In this document: positions 7,288 through 16,250 of the stretch, in pieces
Position numbering within the stretch: the stretch's first letter is position 1
Layout of the letters: the number at the start of each line of letters is the position of its first letter
Source of the DNA: Clostridium sp. AM58-1XD
GTDB lineage: Bacteria; Bacillota; Clostridia; Lachnospirales; Lachnospiraceae
NCBI RefSeq assembly: GCF_003464085.1
Contig: NZ_QSDR01000041.1
Span: 1 to 34,578, forward strand
DNA: 34,578 bases
Reading direction: 5' to 3'
Position numbers and translations under genes: made by a program
Notes under the pieces: generated by a model
What the model saw: only the letters and a program-made list of their open reading frames with translations
Database searches by the model: none
Told to the model about the DNA's origin: nothing

Positions 7288-10200
7288 ATGGATGACCGAA
7301 ATTATATATACGACGCTTTCATATCGTACAGGCATCGTCCGGTAGATAAGGAAATCGCTATCCGGCTGCAGTCTCTGTTAGAAAATTACCATCCGCCAAA
7401 AGGAATTAAAGGACATGCCATACGTATATTTCGCGATCAGAGCGAACTGCCTACCAGCAATGATTTGGGGAGCGACATACGGAATGCACTGGAACAATCC
7501 AACTATTTAATTGTAATTTGTTCTGAAGCAACCAGAGAATCTCATTGGTGTATGGAGGAAATCCGACAGTTTAAAGCTCTTCATGGTGGTGCCACCAGCC
7601 ATATTCTGCCTTTACTGGTGGACGGTGAACCGGGCGATATATTCCCTGACGAACTGAAAGTGGAAGCATACACATATATGGATGAGGCAGGCATTTTGAA
7701 GACCGGGGAGAGGGAAGTGGAACCGCTGTGCGCCGATGTACGCGCTGACACTTTGGCAAAACAGAAAAAGCTTTTAAGGACAGAATTTCTGCGGCTGGCA
7801 GCGCCTATCTTAAACTGTTCCTTTGATTCCCTTTATCAGCGTCAGCAGCGCAGAAAAACAAGACGCTTAATGGTTGGTAGTCTGGCTGCCCTGACCGCCG
7901 TAACCTCCTTCGCTGTCTACAGCAATATCCTGCTGCGGCAGATTTCCGGTAAGCAGGAGCAGCTTCTCACTAATGAATCAAAAAGCTTGAGCTTTTACTC
8001 AGAGCAGGAACGTAAGAATGGCGATTTGCGGCTGGCAATGCTGCTGGCCAGACAGGCCCTGCCCCAGGACCCCGATCGTCCGGAACGCCCCTTCCTTCCC
8101 GAGGCGGAAACTGCTCTGCGCAGCGCGGTAACGCAGCTGCTGTATATGGAGAATGGGGAAAAGTACTATATGGATATCGATATTTCCATGACCATGGATA
8201 AGGTAGGCATAGAAGAATTTTCCACCGATGAAAGCCGGATGCTTGTGTCGGATGAAACCACATATTATTTGTATGACATGATCAATGGGATGCTGCTGAG
8301 AAAGTGGGACGCCGATACAATCGCGTGGGATCCGGATCTGCGCTATGTATTAAGCGGAGAGAATAATATGTTTTCCGTGGATGGAAGCACTGATTATCAG
8401 CTTACAGACACTCAGAGCGGCGAAATATTATATACGGCAAGCTTCGTGCCCTCAAGTGGCTGGCTCGGTGCAGTCTATGATACTGAAAAACAGCAGTTCT
8501 ACCTATATGAGATTGAAAATTGGAGGACAGATGAAGCGTTTTGCAGCGCTGTAATAAAAACAGATGGCTCCACACTGCCCGTTGATACGGCTGATCCTGA
8601 TCATATTCAGGACCTGGTCAGCCAGCGCTCACATTACTCTGCGGCCTTTGGAGACGCTTTTCCTAAATCCTCCTCAAAAGGTACATTTTCGGTTGCCTAT
8701 TCTACAGATGACCGGACAGCCCACATTTTGGATACAGCGACCGGAAAAGAAATCCTGTCCGTTAAGTCCCTCAATGAGTTCAGCGCAAATCTATCCTTTT
8801 CTAAGGATGAGAAATATTTAGCAGTTACTGAGGGAGGTAATGGATATGTTTACCGGCTGCCGACAAAAACGGATGCTCTCTGTACGGAAGTCTTTTGTTA
8901 TCCCGGCGCTGAGAGGATAGTGCTTAGCTATGATAACAGTCTGCTGGCGGTTACCTATGGGAGTATAATGGGTGTATATAGAACTGCATCTACAAAACTA
9001 ATCGCCGACTGGGAAAATCACAATGGCGGAAAAACGCCGTTGTGGCTTAATGTTGGTGTTGCTCACTATTATGATACAAATCCGGTTTTTGATGGTGTTG
9101 CTTCCTTTTCTGATACAAGTCCGGTTTTTTATGTCCAGGCGGAGAGGCAGATCGCGAAATACAGATATAACTCTGAAAAACTTACAGACAACGGTGTGTG
9201 TGTGGATGGCGAACTGATATTGTCAGATAGTGGGAAATCAGCTCTTTATGTGAAGGGAATAGACGGTGTTTCTTTGTATGATACGGCAGCAGGAAAATGT
9301 CTTGCTAAAATAACAGGCAGTGAGGAACCTATTAATTATACCATAGGCTTAAACGCCTTTCATAAAATGATCTATTCCTATAGAAATGGAAAGTTTCTTT
9401 ATTATACACATACACAGGGTGGAAAGATTGCTATGTGGGACGGGGACAGCGGCGTCTGTCTGTGGGAAATTCCCATGGAAGAAGGTCCGGTTACCGTCGG
9501 CATCTCCGAAGAAGGGGATCTGGCAGTTTGCGGGATGGCTGACGGGACTATAGAAATCCGTTCTGCCACAGACGGCGCTGTCAGGGATACCCTGACCTTT
9601 TCTGCTGGAGAACCGAAGCAGATCGCAGCCGCCGGCGGCCGGTTACTGGTATGGAATGAAAAAGCTGCCAATGTATACGATTTATCCACATGCAGAAAGG
9701 TATTTTCAAAAAAGGCTAAGGAGGATGATTTTGGTGATTTTTATACTGCCCGATCCGATGAGCCAAGCCTGACTCCAGATGGATTTTTGTTCCTAAAGGG
9801 CGGGAGTTCCCTCTCTGTCTACAACCTGAATACAGGTACAGAATTGCTTAGAGAGCGCGATAATGGCGGCTCATATTGCTATTCCCCTCAACAGAAGCAG
9901 ATAGCTTATCGTGATAATGGCGCCGGATGGGGATATTCTCCTTATATTAGTTTACTGCAGTTTGAAGATGATTCGCTTGTTGAAACCAATCGAATTTATC
10001 CGCAGGACGCCCAATGCGACTTTGAGATGGATTCTTCTGGTGATTTCATCTGTTTACGGAATGGAAATACAGGATTTGAAATTTATTCTCTGCCAGATGG
10101 TATCAAGCGTCTTGGGATCAATATCAACAATCTGGCTTTACGTGGCGGCCGGATATATGACCTGGGAAACTGGGATATTGACAAAGGTTCCCCGCTTACC

Positions 10201-10320
10201 AGTTTCCCTTATCTGCAGGGGAAGGAACTACTGGAAACCGCTGATAATTATTTAAATGGCGGGACACGGCCGAGAGAACTGACACAGGAGGAGAAGGAGC
10301 GTTTCTTCATCTCCGAATAA
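7288..10320 (+). CDS. TIR-transmembrane-beta-propeller protein
   Basis: 1010 residues from the ATG at 7288 (GAAGGAG about 7-13 bases upstream); a longer start at 7237 has no such site. Residues 5-130 are a TIR domain: YDAFISYRHR, the BB-loop region RDQSELPTSNDL (50-60), and SEATRESHWCMEEI, where Glu91 matches the catalytic glutamate of NAD-cleaving TIRs (WCxxE). A basic stretch (187-193) precedes one membrane helix (about 193-212), which by the positive-inside rule places TIR in the cytoplasm. A helical segment (about 228-287) is followed by some 700 residues of WD40-like beta-propeller repeats, for example DGDSGVCLWEI. NAD hydrolysis or cyclic ADP-ribose production is inferred from the family, not shown. 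It diverges from the RyR-SLOG/TM pair. Confidence 0.87.
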   Translation: MDDRNYIYDAFISYRHRPVDKEIAIRLQSLLENYHPPKGIKGHAIRIFRDQSELPTSNDLGSDIRNALEQSNYLIVICSEATRESHWCMEEIRQFKALHGGATSHILPLLVDGEPGDIFPDELKVEAYTYMDEAGILKTGEREVEPLCADVRADTLAKQKKLLRTEFLRLAAPILNCSFDSLYQRQQRRKTRRLMVGSLAALTAVTSFAVYSNILLRQISGKQEQLLTNESKSLSFYSEQERKNGDLRLAMLLARQALPQDPDRPERPFLPEAETALRSAVTQLLYMENGEKYYMDIDISMTMDKVGIEEFSTDESRMLVSDETTYYLYDMINGMLLRKWDADTIAWDPDLRYVLSGENNMFSVDGSTDYQLTDTQSGEILYTASFVPSSGWLGAVYDTEKQQFYLYEIENWRTDEAFCSAVIKTDGSTLPVDTADPDHIQDLVSQRSHYSAAFGDAFPKSSSKGTFSVAYSTDDRTAHILDTATGKEILSVKSLNEFSANLSFSKDEKYLAVTEGGNGYVYRLPTKTDALCTEVFCYPGAERIVLSYDNSLLAVTYGSIMGVYRTASTKLIADWENHNGGKTPLWLNVGVAHYYDTNPVFDGVASFSDTSPVFYVQAERQIAKYRYNSEKLTDNGVCVDGELILSDSGKSALYVKGIDGVSLYDTAAGKCLAKITGSEEPINYTIGLNAFHKMIYSYRNGKFLYYTHTQGGKIAMWDGDSGVCLWEIPMEEGPVTVGISEEGDLAVCGMADGTIEIRSATDGAVRDTLTFSAGEPKQIAAAGGRLLVWNEKAANVYDLSTCRKVFSKKAKEDDFGDFYTARSDEPSLTPDGFLFLKGGSSLSVYNLNTGTELLRERDNGGSYCYSPQQKQIAYRDNGAGWGYSPYISLLQFEDDSLVETNRIYPQDAQCDFEMDSSGDFICLRNGNTGFEIYSLPDGIKRLGININNLALRGGRIYDLGNWDIDKGSPLTSFPYLQGKELLETADNYLNGGTRPRELTQEEKERFFISE

Positions 10321-10395
10321 GACGGCAGGACAGGTTTTTGAATAGGAAAAATGACATCATAGGTATTCATAAGCAGTACATTTTTTTCATCCAAG

Positions 10396-10458
10396 ACGAG
10401 GGTGTTGCAAAAAGCCGAATCAGTGGCAATGCTTTATTCCTTTTTGCAACACCCTCGT
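10396..10458 (+). terminator. Foldback element F, 19-bp stem after the TIR gene
   Basis: A perfect inverted repeat: CGAGGGTGTTGCAAAAAG (10397-10414) with CTTTTTGCAACACCCTCG (10440-10457), extended by one A:T pair. The 25-base loop (GAATC, AGTGG, CAATGCTTTATTC) matches scattered pieces of the much larger element at 32189-32313, so this looks like its internally deleted derivative. There is no strong U-tract on the plus side, so efficient termination is uncertain. Confidence 0.75.
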
Positions 10459-10612
10459 GCTTTCTATAAGATTTATGCAGAAACAATAGAAAAGAGTGTA
10501 ACAATGGGATTTATCGAGTTTCCGAGATTGCCCGAAAAAAGAAATGAGGCATATAAATAGATTTGCGCCGTTAAGCAGGTGATTGAAAAAGCCTGATTAT
10601 GGGAAAATAAAC
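10459..10612. other. Gene-free spacer before the Rrf2 promoter
   Basis: With the foldback at 10396-10458 this fills a 350-base gap (10321-10670) between the TIR and Rrf2 genes. No coding frame with a ribosome site and no RNA gene is seen here. Confidence 0.4.
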
Positions 10613-10641
10613 TTGACAAATTTAGTCCAGATTGATATAGT
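10613..10641 (+). promoter_or_regulatory. Strong sigma-A promoter of the Rrf2 gene
   Basis: Consensus TTGACA (10613-10618), 17-base spacer, TATAGT (10636-10641). The start codon is 30 bases downstream. Rrf2 regulators commonly bind their own promoter, so the operator may overlap this site. Confidence 0.8.
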
Positions 10642-10670
10642 AGAAACAGAAAGACCGGGGAGGTTTTGGA

Positions 10671-11078
10671 TTGCTGATTACACGGGAAACGGATTATGCG
10701 CTGCGTATTCTCAGAACTCTGTCACTGGGAAGAAATTATACGGCAGGAGAGCTGGCAACAGAGGAAGATCTGCCGCAGAAATTTGCATATAAGATTATAA
10801 AAAAACTGGAAAAGGCAGGTATTGTGCAGATTATCCGGGGAGCGAACGGCGGCTGCCGTCTGGCTGCAGATTTGACGAAAGTAAGTTTGTACGATCTGAT
10901 CGATGCGGTGGAGACGAAAGCATGCTTGACATCATGTATGAATCCTGACTACGTATGTGAGTGGCGCGAAGCGAAGGGTATGTGCAGGATTCACAGCCAG
11001 TTGTGTCGCGTACAGAATGCAATTGATGAAGAGTTGAAATCTCATAGCCTCTACTGGGTGCTGTTTGGCAGAGAATAA
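10671..11078 (+). CDS. Rrf2-family transcriptional regulator
   Basis: 135 residues with a TTG start preceded by GGGGAGG. It has an N-terminal winged helix (MLITRETDYALRILRTL, then the recognition-helix region LPQKFAYKIIKKLEKAG and the wing GANGGCRLA). The C-terminal half has cysteines at 85, 89, 96, 105 and 112; three or more conserved cysteines in Rrf2 proteins such as IscR and NsrR bind an Fe-S cluster that senses O2, NO or iron. Its position directly before the rubredoxin-fusion and flavodiiron genes suggests control of an O2/NO stress response. It could also respond to Fe-S supply. Confidence 0.9.
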   Translation: MLITRETDYALRILRTLSLGRNYTAGELATEEDLPQKFAYKIIKKLEKAGIVQIIRGANGGCRLAADLTKVSLYDLIDAVETKACLTSCMNPDYVCEWREAKGMCRIHSQLCRVQNAIDEELKSHSLYWVLFGRE

Positions 11079-11102
11079 CGAAAAAGAGAATAATGGAATG
11101 TG

Positions 11103-11180
11103 TACTGGATAAGTGAGTCTGAAATATTGGTAAGGAAGGAGAGGAGTGTATAAATAAAAGTGGATAAAAATTATCCAGTA
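11103..11180. promoter_or_regulatory. Inverted-repeat operator candidate upstream of the acyl-CoA dehydrogenase fusion
   Basis: TACTGGATAA (11103-11112) recurs inverted as TTATCCAGTA (11171-11180). The second half also forms a local palindrome, TGGATAA, AAA, TTATCCA (11161-11177). The sites sit between rrf2 and the next gene and could be bound by the Rrf2 protein, though no match to them was found in the rrf2 promoter itself. Confidence 0.4.
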
Positions 11181-11281
11181 TAAAAAAGAAAAATCGTCAT
11201 ATGATGTATAAGACTTTCATGGATTTACAAGAGGGGTACATAAATGTGTTAAGAATGATATAAGGAGAAGGAGGAATCGAT

Positions 11282-13195
11282 ATGCTGTTTAGAACGACAC
11301 AGGAACATGAGGATTTCAGACAAAAGATCAGAAAGTTTGCAGAAGATGAAGTAAAACCACAGGCATTTCTGCTGGACAGGGACAATGAATTTCCGTCAGA
11401 AGCAGTTGCGAAGATGGGTCAAATGGGATGGATGGGAATTCCATACCCAAAGGAATATGGAGGCGCCGGCCTGGACATACTTAGTTATGCGATCGCAGTA
11501 GAAGAGCTTTCCAGAGTGGACGGCGGTACGGGAGTTATTTTGTCCGCTCATGTATCACTTGGTTCCTGGCCGATTTTTGCATTTGGTACAGAAGAACAGA
11601 AGCAGAAATATCTTGTTCCACTTGCAAAGGGAGAAAAGATCGGAGCTTTTGGACTTACTGAGCCGAATGCAGGCTCTGATGCAGGAGGAACAGAAACGAC
11701 GGCTGTTTTGAAGGGAGATTATTATCTTCTGAACGGCGGAAAGATTTTTATAACGAACGCGCCGAAGGCCGATACATATGTGGTTTTTGCAGTCACCACT
11801 CCGGATATCGGGACAAGAGGAATTTCTGCCTTTATCGTTGAAAAGGGCTGGGAAGGTTTTGAATTCGGCGATCACTATGATAAAATGGGAATCCGCTCCT
11901 CGTCTACGGCAGAGCTGATTTTCAACAATGTAAAGGTTCCTAAAGAGAATTTGCTGGGCAAAGAGGGACAGGGATTTAAGATCGCTATGGCTACGCTGGA
12001 CGGAGGAAGAATCGGTATTGCCTCTCAGGCACTGGGAATTGCTCAGGGAGCGTATGAAAATGCTCTGGCATATTCGAAAGAACGGATTCAGTTCGGAAAG
12101 CCGATCTGCCAGCAGCAGATCGTATCATTCAAACTGGCAGACATGGCAACGAAACTCCGCTGTGCCAGATTCCTGATCTACAGTGCGGCAGAACTGAAAG
12201 AAGAACATGAATCATATGCGATGGAAGCTGCGATGGCAAAACAGTATGCTTCGGATATCGCTTTGGAAGTAACAAATGATGCGCTTCAGATATTCGGCGG
12301 AAGCGGCTATCTGAAAGGCATGGAAGTGGAGCGCGCTTATCGTGACGCAAAAATCACCACAATTTATGAGGGGACAAATGAAATACAGAGAGTGGTTATC
12401 GCTGCCCACATTATCGGAAAGATGCCCAAGGAATCAGGCGGCGGCGGACGTATAGTCAAGAAAGCTGCGCCGATCACAGGACTTCGCAAACGTATGATAC
12501 TGAAAGATGGAGGAGCACAGGAGCGTGTCGACGCACTTGTGGCTGCGCTGAAAAAGGATGGTTACGACTTTACGGTCGGTATTCCGATTGATACGCCGAT
12601 TCCAAAAGCGGAGCGCGTTGTTTCTGCAGGAAAAGGAATTGGTGAGAAAGAAAACATGGAACTGATTGAAGCGCTGGCTGTACAGGCAGGAGCGGCAATC
12701 GGGTCATCCAGACCTGTGGCGGAAACGTTAAAATATGTTCCTCTCGATCGGTATGTAGGCATGTCGGGACAGAAGTTTACCGGAAATTTATATATAGCCT
12801 GCGGTATATCGGGCGCAACACAGCATCTTAAAGGGATCAAGGACGCTTCTACGATTGTGGCAATCAATAAGAATGCCGGCGCTCCTATTTTCAAAAACTG
12901 TGATTACGGAATTGTGGGCGATGTGATGGAAATTCTTCCGCTGCTTACGAAGGCATTGGATAACGGGGAAGAGAAACAGCCGGCTCCGCCTATGATAAAG
13001 ATGAAAAGACCAGCTCCGCCGAAGCAGACACCGATTGGAAAGACATATGTATGCGGCGGCTGCGGATATGAATATAATCCGGAACTGGGAGATGAAGATA
13101 ATGATATCGCTCCAGGTACGCTGTTTGAGAAACTTCCGGAAGACTGGGTATGTCCGGAGTGTGCTGAAGCAAAAGAGATGTTTATTGAGTCATAG
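11282..13195 (+). CDS. Acyl-CoA dehydrogenase / ETF-alpha FAD domain / rubredoxin fusion
   Basis: 637 residues with three modules. Residues 1 to about 380 are an acyl-CoA dehydrogenase: [14 protein letters not shown] flavin-site motif, [18 protein letters not shown], and catalytic base Glu363 in [10 protein letters not shown]. Residues about 400-580 are the FAD-binding C-terminal domain of electron-transfer flavoprotein alpha ([35 protein letters not shown]). Residues 587-637 are a rubredoxin with Cys591, 594, 624 and 627. No separate ETF-beta is nearby. The fusion could pass electrons from a thioester or NADH-linked donor through FAD to the rubredoxin iron, and then to the FprA protein encoded 20 bases downstream. 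The donor substrate is unknown. The ribosome site is AAGGAGGAATCGAT. Confidence 0.92.
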   Translation: MLFRTTQEHEDFRQKIRKFAEDEVKPQAFLLDRDNEFPSEAVAKMGQMGWMGIPYPKEYGGAGLDILSYAIAVEELSRVDGGTGVILSAHVSLGSWPIFAFGTEEQKQKYLVPLAKGEKIGAFGLTEPNAGSDAGGTETTAVLKGDYYLLNGGKIFITNAPKADTYVVFAVTTPDIGTRGISAFIVEKGWEGFEFGDHYDKMGIRSSSTAELIFNNVKVPKENLLGKEGQGFKIAMATLDGGRIGIASQALGIAQGAYENALAYSKERIQFGKPICQQQIVSFKLADMATKLRCARFLIYSAAELKEEHESYAMEAAMAKQYASDIALEVTNDALQIFGGSGYLKGMEVERAYRDAKITTIYEGTNEIQRVVIAAHIIGKMPKESGGGGRIVKKAAPITGLRKRMILKDGGAQERVDALVAALKKDGYDFTVGIPIDTPIPKAERVVSAGKGIGEKENMELIEALAVQAGAAIGSSRPVAETLKYVPLDRYVGMSGQKFTGNLYIACGISGATQHLKGIKDASTIVAINKNAGAPIFKNCDYGIVGDVMEILPLLTKALDNGEEKQPAPPMIKMKRPAPPKQTPIGKTYVCGGCGYEYNPELGDEDNDIAPGTLFEKLPEDWVCPECAEAKEMFIES

Positions 13196-13215
13196 TCGGA
13201 AAGGAGGCTCACAAT

Positions 13216-14430
13216 ATGTATTGTGTAAGGAATATAACGGAAGATTTATACTGGGTAGGGGCCAACGACCACAGGCTTCACCTGTTTGAGAATATACATC
13301 CCATCCCAAGAGGCGTTTCCTATAACGCATATCTGCTTCTGGATGAGGAAACCGTGCTGTTTGATACGGTAGACTGGTCGGCATGCCGCCAGCTGCTGGA
13401 GAATATGGAGTACCTGCTGAAGGGCAGGGATCTGGATTATCTGGTTATCAATCATATGGAACCTGACCATGGGGCGTCTATCGAAGAAATTCTGCTCAGA
13501 TACCCGAAGGTTAAGATCATAAGCACGGAAAAGGCATTTATGTTTATGCGGCAGTTCGGCTTTGATGTAGACGGCCGCGAGTTAATCCAGGCCAATGAAG
13601 GGGATACGAGGAGCTTTGGAAAACATACGGTTACTTTTGTCCATGCGCCTATGGTACACTGGCCGGAAGCGATGGTTACCTTTGACCTTACAAATGGTGT
13701 TCTGTTCTCTGCGGATGCCTTTGGCTCCTTTGGCGCCCTGGACGGCAAACTGTTTAATGATGAAGTGGATTTTGAAAAAGACTGGATAGACGACGCCCGC
13801 CGCTATTTCACGAATATCGTTGGAAAATACGGCCCGCACGTTCAGGCCCTGCTGAAAAAGGCGGCGACTCTTGATATAAAGATGGTGTGCCCCCTTCACG
13901 GTCCTGTATGGAGATCGAATCTGGGCTGGTTTATCGACAAGTATGATCATTGGAGCCGTTACGAACCGGAGGAAAAAGGGGTGCTGATTGCATACGCTTC
14001 CATGTACGGCAATACGGAGGCTGCGGCCCAGGCCCTGGCGGCAAAGCTTTGTGAAAAAGGCATGACGAACGTGGAGGTTTACGACGTGTCAAATACCCAC
14101 GTATCTCAGCTGATTTCCGAAACATTCCGCCTGAGCCATGTAGTCCTGGCATCCGTAACATATAATCTGGGCATATATCCTGTTATGCACAGCTATCTGA
14201 TGGATATGAAGGCTCTGAACCTTCAGAAGCGCACGATCGCTATCATAGAAAATGGCTCCTGGGCATGCAGGTCCGGCGACCTCATGCAGAAATTTATCGA
14301 CGGTGAGATGAAGGATATGACGGTGCTGAACGAACGCCTTTCCCTGGCATCTTCCCTCCATCCTGATAAGGAAACGGAGCTGGATACCCTGGCGGACGGC
14401 ATCATCGAATCCATGAAAGAAGAAGCATAA
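13216..14430 (+). CDS. FprA-type flavodiiron protein
   Basis: 404 residues. The N-terminal metallo-beta-lactamase-like domain carries the diiron ligands: H80-x-E82-x-D84-H85 in HMEPDHG, a later His in VHWPE, Asp in SADAFGS and His in CPLHGPVWR. The C-terminal flavodoxin domain begins at GVLIAYASMYGNTEAAA (FMN loop). A-type flavodiiron proteins reduce O2 to water or NO to N2O, usually taking electrons from rubredoxin. The upstream gene encodes a fused rubredoxin, so the two probably form one electron path. A strong AAAGGAGG precedes the ATG. Confidence 0.94.
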   Translation: MYCVRNITEDLYWVGANDHRLHLFENIHPIPRGVSYNAYLLLDEETVLFDTVDWSACRQLLENMEYLLKGRDLDYLVINHMEPDHGASIEEILLRYPKVKIISTEKAFMFMRQFGFDVDGRELIQANEGDTRSFGKHTVTFVHAPMVHWPEAMVTFDLTNGVLFSADAFGSFGALDGKLFNDEVDFEKDWIDDARRYFTNIVGKYGPHVQALLKKAATLDIKMVCPLHGPVWRSNLGWFIDKYDHWSRYEPEEKGVLIAYASMYGNTEAAAQALAAKLCEKGMTNVEVYDVSNTHVSQLISETFRLSHVVLASVTYNLGIYPVMHSYLMDMKALNLQKRTIAIIENGSWACRSGDLMQKFIDGEMKDMTVLNERLSLASSLHPDKETELDTLADGIIESMKEEA

Positions 14431-14435
14431 AAAAT

Positions 14436-14483
14436 TCCCCATATTTTGTGACTTGGCCACTGCCTCGGAACAAAATATGGGGA
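14436..14483. terminator. Foldback element A, bidirectional terminator with conserved loop core
   Basis: A 13-bp stem, TCCCCATATTTTG with CAAAATATGGGGA, closes a loop containing the 24-nt core at 14448-14471 (GTGACTTGGCCAC, T, GCCTCGGAAC). A T-tract follows at 14486-14492 for the plus strand, and an A-tract precedes it (T-tract on minus), so it can terminate both the convergent fprA and hydA transcripts. The loop core recurs at 23167, 25722, 32240 and 34519. Confidence 0.85.
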
Positions 14484-14490
14484 CATTTTT

Positions 14491-15813
14491 TTACTTATTT
14501 ATTTTTCTCTTCACATAACTGGTGTGCAGCAGGTGGTGTGCGCGTTCGCTGCCAGGCTTTCCAAGGTATGTATCATACAGTTCCCTGATAGCTGGATTCT
14601 CGTGGGACTTGCGGATTGTGTCAGCCGCATCGTCATCATACAGTACTTTCGCGCGAAGAGCCCGAATATCCACGGTATTACGTACATAGCCAGGCTGCTG
14701 AGGCTGGCCGCCGCCATTTACACAGCCGCCCGGGCATCCCATAATTTCGATAAAGTGGTAGGAGGCTTCGCCGGACTGAACCTTATTCAGAAGCTCTCTT
14801 GCATTTCCGAGACCGGATGCTACGGCAACTCTGACATCCATACCGGCTACGTGGTAGGTGGCTTCCTTGATGCCCTCAGTACCGCGTACATCGGTAAAAT
14901 CCAGATTTTCCAGTTCGGTTCCCGTAAGCGTTTCGACAGCTGTACGGAGAGCGGCCTCCATGACGCCGCCGGTGGCTCCAAAGATCGTACCGGCACCAGT
15001 GCTTAAACCAAGAGGCGCATCGAAATCCTCATCTGGCAGCTGGTTGAATTTAATGCCGCATTTGCGGATTAAACGAGCCAGTTCCCTTGTAGTCATGGCA
15101 AAGTCTACGTCTGGAAGACCGGTTCCGGCTTCGTCGTCACGGCCGATTTCGAATTTCTTGGCAGTACATGGCATCACGCTGACAGATACGATATCCTTCG
15201 GATCGATTCCTGCCTTTTCAGCATAGTAGGATTTGGCAATAGCGCCAAACATCTGCTGAGGAGACTTGCAGGAAGAAAGGTTCTCTGTCATGTCAGGGAA
15301 GTAGTGCTCACAGTATTTAACCCAGCCTGGAGAGCAGGAAGTGATGAGCGGCAGAACGCCGCCGTTCTGAACGCGGTCCAGGAATTCATGAGCTTCTTCC
15401 ATAATCGTAAGATCAGCAGCAAAGTCGGTATCAAATACCTTATCGAAGCCGACGCGCCTTAAGGCAGCCGCCATCTTGCCTTCCGTATTCGTACCGATCG
15501 GGTAGCCGAATTCTTCGCCCAGCGCCGCGCGTACCGAAGGAGCAGTCTGTACGACTACATGCTTTGTCGGATCAGCAATGGCTGCAAGAACGTCATCGGT
15601 GCAGTCCTTCTCGGAAAGAGCGCCTGTAGGACAGACTGCAATACACTGACCGCAGGAAACACAGCTTGTTTCTCCCAGGCCCATATCGAAAGCAGATCCG
15701 ATAAATGTTGCAAAGCCGCGCATGTTCGGTCCGATTACGCCGATACCCTGTACCTTTTCGCATACGGCTGTACAGCGGCGGCACAGAATACACTTGCTGT
15801 TATCGCGGATCAT
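14491..15813 (-). CDS. hydA: [FeFe]-hydrogenase catalytic subunit HydA, main fragment
   Basis: 440 residues from the first methionine after a frame break. Two [4Fe-4S] motifs (CILCRRCTAVCE, CVSCGQCIAVCP) precede the H-cluster domain with all three signatures: L1 TSCSPGW, L2 MPCTAKKFE and L3 EIMGCPGGCVNGGGQP. The TSCSP form is as in HndD-type trimeric NAD(P)-linked enzymes. The N-terminal [2Fe-2S] part is in the adjacent fragment at 15810-16235. Adding one A to the A6 run (T6 on plus, 15846-15851) restores a single protein of about 582 residues, through PSSIDTSAAHMIRD. Together with HydB and HydC it should form a bifurcating H2/NADH/ferredoxin hydrogenase. Confidence 0.93.
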   Translation of the reverse strand: MIRDNSKCILCRRCTAVCEKVQGIGVIGPNMRGFATFIGSAFDMGLGETSCVSCGQCIAVCPTGALSEKDCTDDVLAAIADPTKHVVVQTAPSVRAALGEEFGYPIGTNTEGKMAAALRRVGFDKVFDTDFAADLTIMEEAHEFLDRVQNGGVLPLITSCSPGWVKYCEHYFPDMTENLSSCKSPQQMFGAIAKSYYAEKAGIDPKDIVSVSVMPCTAKKFEIGRDDEAGTGLPDVDFAMTTRELARLIRKCGIKFNQLPDEDFDAPLGLSTGAGTIFGATGGVMEAALRTAVETLTGTELENLDFTDVRGTEGIKEATYHVAGMDVRVAVASGLGNARELLNKVQSGEASYHFIEIMGCPGGCVNGGGQPQQPGYVRNTVDIRALRAKVLYDDDAADTIRKSHENPAIRELYDTYLGKPGSERAHHLLHTSYVKRKINK

Positions 15814-16235
15814 GTGGGCAGCGCTCGTATCGATGGAGGATGGCGTTTTTTCTCCGTCATAAAAGCCTCATCTTCGATGCCCAGTTCCTTACAGAGGTTC
15901 TGCAGCTCGCAGTTGCCGCTTCGTACACAGGAAAGACATTTGCGTTCATGGTTGGAAAGGAGGAGCTGAAGGCTCTTTTTCCTGGAGTCAACAACTTTTG
16001 GAGTGTTGGTCAGGACTTCCATCCCTTCATTAATTGGATAAACGCAGGCAGGCACAAGGCTGCGCGCGCCTTTTACTTCTACGATACACATCCGGCATGC
16101 GCCGATTTCATTGATTTCTTTTAAGTAGCATAAAGTCGGAATTTCGATACCGGCAAGTCTGGCCGCTTCCAGAATGGTGGAGCCGGCCGGAGCGCTGACT
16201 TCTATGCCGTTAATTTTAATTGTAATATTCTCCAT
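15810..16235 (-). CDS. hydA: HydA N-terminal fragment ([2Fe-2S] and His-Cys cluster domain)
   Basis: The start at 16235 has GGAGGAG upstream. Residues 1-75 are a plant-type [2Fe-2S] domain (CYLKEINEIGACRMCIVEV, then VPAC). Next comes the NuoG-like His-Cys [4Fe-4S] motif, HERKCLSCVRSGNCELQ. After MTEKK the frame as given reads RHPPSIRALPT and stops; with one extra A at the A6 run (15846-15851) it continues into the main hydA fragment. A missing base in a homopolymer is the likely cause. Confidence 0.88.
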   Translation of the reverse strand: MENITIKINGIEVSAPAGSTILEAARLAGIEIPTLCYLKEINEIGACRMCIVEVKGARSLVPACVYPINEGMEVLTNTPKVVDSRKKSLQLLLSNHERKCLSCVRSGNCELQNLCKELGIEDEAFMTEKKRHPPSIRALPT

Positions 16236-16250
16236 AGTGGTTCTCCTCCA

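Noticed and set aside
15846..15851. Programmed -1 frameshift in hydA at the A6 run
   Set aside because: The context GAG AAA AAA CGC is not a proper X XXY YYZ slippery heptamer, and several other genes in the window carry similar indels, so error is simpler.
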